Assembly: GCA_025617745.1 (NCBI GenBank)
Contig: CM046855.1
Coordinates: 43,763,313 to 43,827,312 of the forward strand
Reading direction: 5' to 3'
DNA: 64,000 bases
Origin: Heliocidaris erythrogramma
Taxonomy: Eukaryota > Echinodermata > Echinoidea > Camarodonta > Echinometridae
A program made the translations under genes and the position numbers. Shown here one piece after another: positions 60,801 to 64,000 of this stretch; position 1 is the first letter of the stretch; every line of letters starts with the position of its first letter. The notes beneath the pieces are model-generated. The model saw only the letters and a program-made list of their open reading frames with translations, ran no database searches and was not told where the DNA came from.

Positions 60801-63800
60801 AAACACAACCTAAAACCTGATTTCACCCCTCATGCTAACCCTATACGCTTGATTAAATAAAGCCAGAAGTAATCGTTGCCAGAGCAAATGTTGGCTCACT
60901 GATATCACACCGATAAGATAGCCGGACTGAATGAAGTTTATTGAAAACCCATATTACCTGTTGCACAAGCAGCATACGGATACCCTTTGGACCGGAAGAG
61001 GCTGTTGAATGGGGAAAATAAGATTTGGTTATCATTCTATCATACCAGATACAGAAATAAACGTAAGGAAAAAGATCCATACTTTTTTTCTAAAATATTC
61101 ATAAATGTTGATTTACATGATTGTAAATTTTTTTTTTTCAAATTCAACTGAAAAGATATGCATCATTCGCTCCAGTGCTAATAATGACCTTGTTTTACAA
61201 AACCTCTGGAATACATATAATTGTTTTACAGATTGAAAGGCCCAAGCTTTTGACTGATGGAAGCAACTTTTGGGTGCTCCTTGTAGGCTAACCGGTAAGA
61301 AAATTGATATCAGAACTGAAAGATATCTAGTTCAAGTACCATGACTCGTACTGGACTAGTAACTCGCATACGTACTGTCTGCACCTGAACAACGTGCAGT
61401 ATACCGGAACAATGGCAGAACTTCTAATTGAAGCAGACGGCTCACTCAGTGAACAAGACATCCAGACGGAGGCAACATCAAACCAAACCAAATTTGAATT
61501 TTTGGACTCACCAATCCATGGAATGAATGGCAGTGATGTCCCTGTGGCCTCGTTGTGAGACTGATAGACCAGAGCCCTTGACTGGTGGAGTCGCCAGGCT
61601 TCCTGGAGGATACTCTGAATGATAATGTTGATGCTGGAGATAAGACTCACAGTGTCCTGGGGAGTAAGTCCACTCGATAGAAGATCCTGCCCTTCCTCCA
61701 TCAACGCATCCACAACGTCTTCAATCTTAGACACCTTTCAGTGAGCAAAAAGAGAAACAGAAAAACTAAGATTTTTAAATATGATGTGCAGGAGAGAAAA
61801 AGACAGTAGATTCACATACATGTAATTAATGTGCTGGCGAAGAGGAACATTTACAACATGATAGCTTTAAATTACATATAAAATGAATGGAATCTCCTTG
61901 TTATGTCAATGGAAACTTATCGTGGGTAAACATTAAATGGTGCAAGAACCTTTACAACTGGCAATGGGATGACGATGCTAAAGTGTAAAATCTGCCAATA
62001 CTGTTGCTATTCACCTCATTTTACTCTACATGAGATATAACCCACATGAAAAAGAGCAATGTGGTATACTGATGAAGACTCAATAACTCTCATATGAGAG
62101 GTCCTGGGTTCAATTCCTCTTCGGTGTTAAATGTACATCCTTGGACAAAGCATTTTACCAAAATTCTCCTTCTCGACCCAGGTTTATTAAGTGGGTACCT
62201 GGCCATAATAATTACAGGGCCCTCAGGAAGAGCAGTGTTAATACTGAAGAGGCTACCCTTGGTAAAGTAAGACCATTATTATTAATTATGACCTACCTCT
62301 CGATAGAAGATGTCTCTAGGAGTGAGTCCTGGAGGGGCTGCATCTTGCTTTCTCTTCCTCAAGGCACGAGATACCGCTGTGTCTATCAGTCCCTGAAATC
62401 TGGGAGGAGTATGACCAAGAAATGGTGGGTGTGTGGGTCAGATTAGGATTTGATTTACACATACATGTATTAGCCCTGTTTATATCTGCCTCTTATCAGA
62501 GGGAGAGAGGGAAAGGGGGAGGAGGAGAGAGGGCTGAGAGAGAGAGAGAGAGGAGAGAGAGAGGAGAGAGAGAGGAGAGAGGTCTGAGAGAGAGAGAGAA
62601 GGGAAGAGAAGAGAGGAAGAGAGAGTGAGAGAGGGGGAGAGAGAGGAGAGAGGAGAGAGGAGAGAGAGAGAGAGAGAGAGCAGAGAGGAGAGTGGAGAGT
62701 GTGAGAGAGGGGGAGGGGGAGAGAGAGGGGAGGGGGAGAGAGAGGGGAGGGGGAGAGAGAGGGGAGAGAGGAGAGGGGAGAGAGGAGAGAGGAGAGAGGA
62801 GAGAGGAGAGAGGAGAGAGGAGAGAGAGGAGAGAGGAGAGAGGAGAGAGGAGAGAGGAGAGAGGAGAGAGGAGAGAGGAGAGAGGAGAGAGGAGAGAGGA
62901 GAGAGGAGAGAGGAGAGGAGAGGAGAGAAGGAGGGGAGAGAGAGAACTAAGCAAGACAAAGAGAATAACGGCTCAGCCTGGTAAACTTACTTGACATGTT
63001 GGTTACATAGAGCTCTAGCAGCAGCTAGCTTCTCAGCATGTTCACTAAGAAGGTTGTGTGTGGTCTGGGGTAGGTCTCTCACCGTCACTGAATGAAGCTA
63101 ATGAGAGAATCAGCAGAATGTCATCAAAATATCTAAAGGAATCACAGTCAACCTTTCTCCAACAACAGCATGATCTTATAAAAATCACAGATGAACTAAA
63201 AATGATGAATGAATTTCTAAATTTTGAATCAGAATACAAATCTTCAAATATTTGCTGAATCAGTTTCATTAAAATCTCATACAACTGGGTGTCTTTGTCC
63301 AAAATGAATGCAGTAGATGTAAGTGTATCTTACTCTGATAAATCTACACGATTCAACTTTAATAAATCCAAAACTGTGTTAAAGAATCCGTACTAAAGAT
63401 ATGTTTGGTTTACACGGGTCGCTACACTGAATATCTTTACAGTTTTGTATAACAAGAAAGAGAGAGAGTGAGAGAAAGAGAGAACAAGAGAAAGAGAGGG
63501 AGAGAAATAGAGAGAGAGAGAAGGAAGGGGAATAATATATGAGTTATGATGAAATATTGTGATTTGTAATCTTTCTAAAATCTGCTAGCATTTCATGGCA
63601 ACACTGAGAGAAATTGAAAATTTGTAAGATTTTCAAACCACTGTGTGACCATTGAATACAATACCCCAATGATCCAACTTCATATGCAGCTTGTAATCTC
63701 ATCTCTTTATTCACCATGGATTGACACCCTGGACTGCCATATTGTTTGGACATGTGAATTGAGTGTGTGACCTGTGGCAGTACCCCGTTTGCTAAATTGG

Positions 63801-63940
63801 TTGACAAAAGTGGGTAAAGAGTTAACGTACCATGTCCCAGATGCCGACATCTTTGATGAATTTGACGAGATGTTCGTGGGCTTTCATCTTGTCCTCCAGC
63901 TGGTGCAGGAGGATGAGGGATCCGGTGGATGCCACAGAAT
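48745..63940 (-). CDS. nup133: Nucleoporin Nup133, C-terminal half (17 exons, 3' complete)
   Basis: Nup133 is a scaffold protein of the nuclear-pore Y-complex (Nup107-160 complex); its C-terminal helical domain binds Nup107. In gene order the exons are 63831-63940, 62991-63097, 62297-62399, 61512-61734, 60958-61001, 59892-60108, 59327-59463, 56829-56868, 56304-56419, 55513-55572, 54926-54992, 54481-54542, 53894-53950, 53201-53281, 51551-51612, 50869-50954 and 48745-48890. This is 1718 nt, about 572 residues. All junctions are GT-AG and in frame, and the last exon ends in TAA. Stretches such as [45 protein letters not shown] and [15 protein letters not shown] match my memory of human Nup133. 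The beta-propeller half lies beyond the right edge. The gene converges on the HYR gene. Its introns carry several MITEs, a SINE and a helicase pseudogene. Confidence 0.93.
49338..49438. mobile_element. Small MITE with GGGGTGTTTCACAAAGAG ends
   Basis: GGGGTGTTTCACAAAGAGTT on the left and AACTCTTTGTGAAACACCCC on the right give a 101-bp hairpin-like element in the last nup133 intron. Confidence 0.8.
49488..50662. mobile_element. Hairpin-ended element with ~6 x 158-bp internal array
   Basis: The left end has ACTAGAAATATCAC, then TACCCCCGCC; the right end is ACCCCCTTCAAAC...GGCGGGGGTATA. The unit contains GACTTTCGGTCAAAAACTGA, GAAGTAGTTCGATCCGC and GCCGTTACCATGGCAACGCA. It repeats at 49705, 49864, 50027, 50187, 50345 and 50510. 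A (CCGA/CCGC)n run precedes the right end. Repeated short open frames in the array reflect the repeat only. Confidence 0.65.
50869..50954 (-). CDS. nup133: nup133 exon
   Basis: 86 bp. It encodes [20 protein letters not shown] and TAAKARHE, parallel to vertebrate W....GKDDPIEVSKDSIFVK. The acceptor is tctgtag and the donor gtaaag. Confidence 0.9.
51175..51310 (-). mobile_element. Truncated non-LTR 3' tail with (TTTGA)n
   Basis: AATTTGATTTGATTTGATTC followed by AT-rich sequence resembles the tail of the element at 33690. No RT part is present. Confidence 0.35.
51551..51612 (-). CDS. nup133: nup133 exon
   Basis: 62 bp. It encodes [20 protein letters not shown], in the place of vertebrate INDLKLEILCKALQRD. 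The acceptor is tctcaag and the donor gtgagt. Confidence 0.88.
52524..53074. mobile_element. 551-bp foldback element
   Basis: CTTAAAGGGATAGTTCACCC on the left is matched on the right by GGGTGGACTATCCCTTTAAG. Long inner arms continue (TTAAGAAATAAGAAAGTTA and TAACTTTCTTATTTCTTA; AATTGGCAACTCC and GGAGTTGCCAATT). There is no coding capacity. Confidence 0.8.
53076..53125. repeat. Interstitial telomere-like CCCTAA repeats
   Basis: CCCTAA and CCTAAA units in irregular tandem. Similar arrays occur at 60765-60845 and, weaker, at 59725-59795. All three are in nup133 introns. Confidence 0.7.
53201..53281 (-). CDS. nup133: nup133 exon
   Basis: 81 bp, phase 0-0. It encodes [20 protein letters not shown] and [19 protein letters not shown] is near-identical to the vertebrate protein and was the clearest anchor for the gene call. 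Confidence 0.95.
53400..53598. mobile_element. Tc1/mariner-type MITE, copy 2 (199 bp)
   Basis: Same family as 8758-8969: it starts CAGCCCTGGAAAATATTATT after TA. The right end is eroded (CCATGGCTG then TA). The shared interior includes ACCAAATTCCAGCAATTATA. Confidence 0.85.
53894..53950 (-). CDS. nup133: nup133 exon
   Basis: 57 bp, phase 0-0. It encodes [19 protein letters not shown] (vertebrate: KQLNLSAMPVLTAPQLIGL). Confidence 0.9.
54481..54542 (-). CDS. nup133: nup133 exon
   Basis: 62 bp. It encodes [20 protein letters not shown]. The H.E.LP..L pattern is conserved. The acceptor is tctgtag and the donor gtgaga. Confidence 0.9.
54926..54992 (-). CDS. nup133: nup133 exon
   Basis: 67 bp. 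It encodes [20 protein letters not shown], matching [14 protein letters not shown]. The acceptor is attgcag and the donor gtgagt. Confidence 0.92.
55513..55572 (-). CDS. nup133: nup133 exon
   Basis: 60 bp, phase 0-0. It encodes [20 protein letters not shown]. The acceptor is ctttacag and the donor gtaaat. It corresponds to the vertebrate [20 protein letters not shown]. Confidence 0.9.
56105..56303 (-). repeat. CAGGTCAG minisatellite at a nup133 5' splice site
   Basis: On the minus strand the intron begins with degenerate units GTCAGTAATGATCAATCCCA and GTCAGGTCACAG. They continue for about 200 bp, each containing CAGGTCA. The coding frame stays open for 38 codons into the array. Confidence 0.85.
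56304..56419 (-). CDS. nup133: nup133 exon bordering a splice-donor minisatellite
   Basis: 116 bp. It encodes [20 protein letters not shown] and [18 protein letters not shown]. The donor CACAG|gtcagt is the first of at least five in-frame CAG|GTCAG sites in the adjoining repeat (56236-56303). The exact exon end is therefore the shortest likely choice, not a certainty. Confidence 0.9.
56829..56868 (-). CDS. nup133: nup133 micro-exon
   Basis: 40 bp, encoding [13 protein letters not shown] (vertebrate: FSDFLFRWYLEKG). The acceptor is gctcacag and the donor gtgagt. The preceding intron is 2.46 kb and repeat-rich. Confidence 0.9.
57689..58135 (+). pseudogene. RecQ-like DEAD-box helicase fragment, disrupted
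   Basis: Plus-strand frames read [20 protein letters not shown] (57689 on). After a 215-bp MITE they resume as [20 protein letters not shown]. One frameshift later (about 58030) they read [23 protein letters not shown].....[13 protein letters not shown] is the helicase Q-motif region and Walker A of RecQ-type ATPases. Nothing downstream of motif I remains. It lies antisense in a nup133 intron. Such helicase fragments could come from a mobile element or a multicopy host gene. Confidence 0.7.
57748..57962. mobile_element. MITE inserted into the helicase fragment (215 bp, TA target)
   Basis: CTGTATAAGCTGATATTTTC on the left is inverted on the right as GAAAATAACAGCTTATACAG, and TA lies on both sides. 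Removing the element and one TA rejoins the helicase frame at codon level. That proves insertion after the helicase copy arrived. Confidence 0.88.
58130..58690. repeat. Three-copy ~165-bp tandem array
   Basis: Units with GTGCTAAAAAC, TTTCATGTAAATTGACCT, CCCCAAAATCTAATCAGTTC and ACCAAGTTTGA occur three times. The unit is distantly like that at 21180-21640 (TCAAACTTGG, GTCAAAGGTCA). Confidence 0.6.
58709..59297. mobile_element. Second copy of the 46100 hairpin-ended family
   Basis: The left end is ACTAGAAATGTCCATTGC...GCAATGCGAATGTACCCCCC; the right end is GTATCCTCCGCATTCTGCCA. It has about three internal units with TGACCCTATAAAAGACGGAA and GAAATGTGGC. It abuts the nup133 exon at 59327. Confidence 0.65.
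59327..59463 (-). CDS. nup133: nup133 exon
   Basis: 137 bp. It encodes [20 protein letters not shown] and [32 protein letters not shown] is strongly conserved in Nup133. The donor is gtactt. Confidence 0.93.
59892..60108 (-). CDS. nup133: nup133 exon
   Basis: 217 bp, from [20 protein letters not shown] to [10 protein letters not shown]. It includes [17 protein letters not shown], the amphipathic helix region just before the Nup107-binding part. The acceptor is actgcag and the donor gtaagt. Confidence 0.92.
60128..60325. mobile_element. MITE with CAGTGAAACCT ends
   Basis: CAGTGAAACCTTCTTT near 60128 and AGGTTTCACTG at 60315-60325 are inverted ends. Internal TATAAAGACC-type motifs recur in both orientations. 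Confidence 0.6.
60680..60900. repeat. Repeat element with telomere-like core
   Basis: CTCCTGCAACGATTGCTCC at the left and AATCGTTGCCAGAGCAAATG at the right are partly inverse. Between them CCTAACCCTAACCCTAAAC forms a TTAGGG-like array. Related pieces are at 52085 and 53080-53170. Confidence 0.5.
60958..61001 (-). CDS. nup133: nup133 micro-exon
   Basis: 44 bp. [15 protein letters not shown] aligns with TSGPGGIRTVIIRQH of the vertebrate protein. The acceptor is tcaacag and the donor gtaata. Confidence 0.88.
61512..61734 (-). CDS. nup133: nup133 exon
   Basis: 223 bp. It begins [19 protein letters not shown] and ends SLPFIPWIG, corresponding to the vertebrate VSQVDTICECLLEHEEQ...YVPWTA segment. 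The donor ATTG|gtgagt leaves phase 1. Confidence 0.93.
62040..62285 (+). mobile_element. tRNA-derived SINE
   Basis: GGTCCTGGGTTCAATTCCTC contains a Pol III box B. It is followed by CTTGGACAAAGCATTTTACC and CTCGACCCAGGTTTATTAAG, then GGTACCTGG, a body typical of invertebrate tRNA SINEs. It ends in an ATT-type tail (CATTATTATTAATTATG). It lies just before the nup133 exon at 62297. Confidence 0.6.
62297..62399 (-). CDS. nup133: nup133 exon
   Basis: 103 bp. It encodes [20 protein letters not shown] and [21 protein letters not shown] is a conserved Nup133 helix-turn. The acceptor is ctcccag and the donor gtaggt. Confidence 0.92.
62497..62945. repeat. 450-bp GA-rich polypurine tract
   Basis: Long runs of GAGAGAGGA and GGAGAGAGGAGA units in a nup133 intron. 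Serine/leucine and arginine/glutamate frames on the two strands are by-products. Confidence 0.92.
62991..63097 (-). CDS. nup133: nup133 exon
   Basis: 107 bp. It encodes [20 protein letters not shown] and [14 protein letters not shown], matching the LLCEHAEKLSAA region of the vertebrate protein. The donor gtaagt is 46 bp from a long GA tract. Confidence 0.92.
63098..63830. other. nup133 intron, little recognised
   Basis: Apart from a short GA-rich run at 63455-63530 I recognise no element or exon. A 142-residue open frame on the minus strand overlaps the 63831 exon out of its reading frame. Confidence 0.5.
63831..63940 (-). CDS. nup133: nup133 exon (first in window)
   Basis: 110 bp. It contains [20 protein letters not shown] and [11 protein letters not shown]. 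The acceptor is cttccag and the donor gtacgt. It begins two bases before a codon boundary, so at least one upstream exon is missing from the window. Confidence 0.92.
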
Positions 63941-64000
63941 CTGGAAGCAGGTAACCATGGTAACCAAAACATGAATGTAACTTCTGCATTTTAGCACGGT

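Noticed and set aside
62480-62984. Overlapping long open frames on both strands (Ser/Leu-rich and Arg/Glu-rich)
   Set aside because: They arise from the regular GGAGAG repeat, which has no stop codons.
63544-63972. 142-residue minus-strand frame overlapping the first nup133 exon in the window
   Set aside because: It reads the exon in the wrong frame; the [20 protein letters not shown] frame is the conserved one and has proper splice sites.

Overview
The window is animal nuclear DNA: spliced genes with GT-AG introns, very dense repeats, and many poly-G/poly-C, GA and TA tracts. An echinoderm is the best guess, most likely a sea urchin. The guess rests on phase 1-1 exons that each encode one hyalin (HYR) repeat, on the abundance of small terminal-inverted-repeat (TIR) elements, and on frequent poly-G runs next to a GGATCCAGG-like motif. 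No species is proven. Nothing bacterial, no operon and no CRISPR array was seen.

Three protein-coding genes can be read. (1) Bases 1-8025, minus strand: the 5' end of a kinesin-3 motor gene of the KIF16B type. Only the first two coding exons (7979-8025, 3430-3499) are in the window; the rest lies beyond the left edge. (2) Bases 13260-43773, plus strand: a complete-looking 16-exon gene for a 1130-residue single-pass membrane protein. Its order is signal peptide, five HYR domains, a PAN/apple-like domain, two more HYR domains, a SEA domain, EGF-like cysteines, one membrane span and a 240-residue acidic tail with an NPAY motif. All 15 splice junctions keep frame. I do not recognise it as a named gene. 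(3) Bases 48745 to beyond 64000, minus strand: the 3' half of nup133 (17 exons, about 572 residues, ending in a stop), a scaffold nucleoporin of the Y-complex.

Genes 1 and 2 are divergent across 5.2 kb (8026-13259). Genes 2 and 3 converge, with 5.0 kb between their stop codons. There is no sign that the three genes share a pathway.

Introns and spacers are mostly mobile-element debris. They hold TA-flanked Tc1/mariner-type MITEs, larger foldback elements, eroded 3' ends of non-LTR retrotransposons, a tRNA-derived SINE, and elements with hairpin ends and internal arrays of about 150-160 bp that resemble non-autonomous Helentrons. There is also a frameshifted RecQ-like helicase fragment split by a MITE. 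Intron 3 of gene 2 holds a tRNA-Arg(TCT) gene between the arms of a foldback, beside a second, nearly loopless palindrome. In nup133 one exon runs into a minisatellite whose unit repeats the exon's own 5' splice site in frame.
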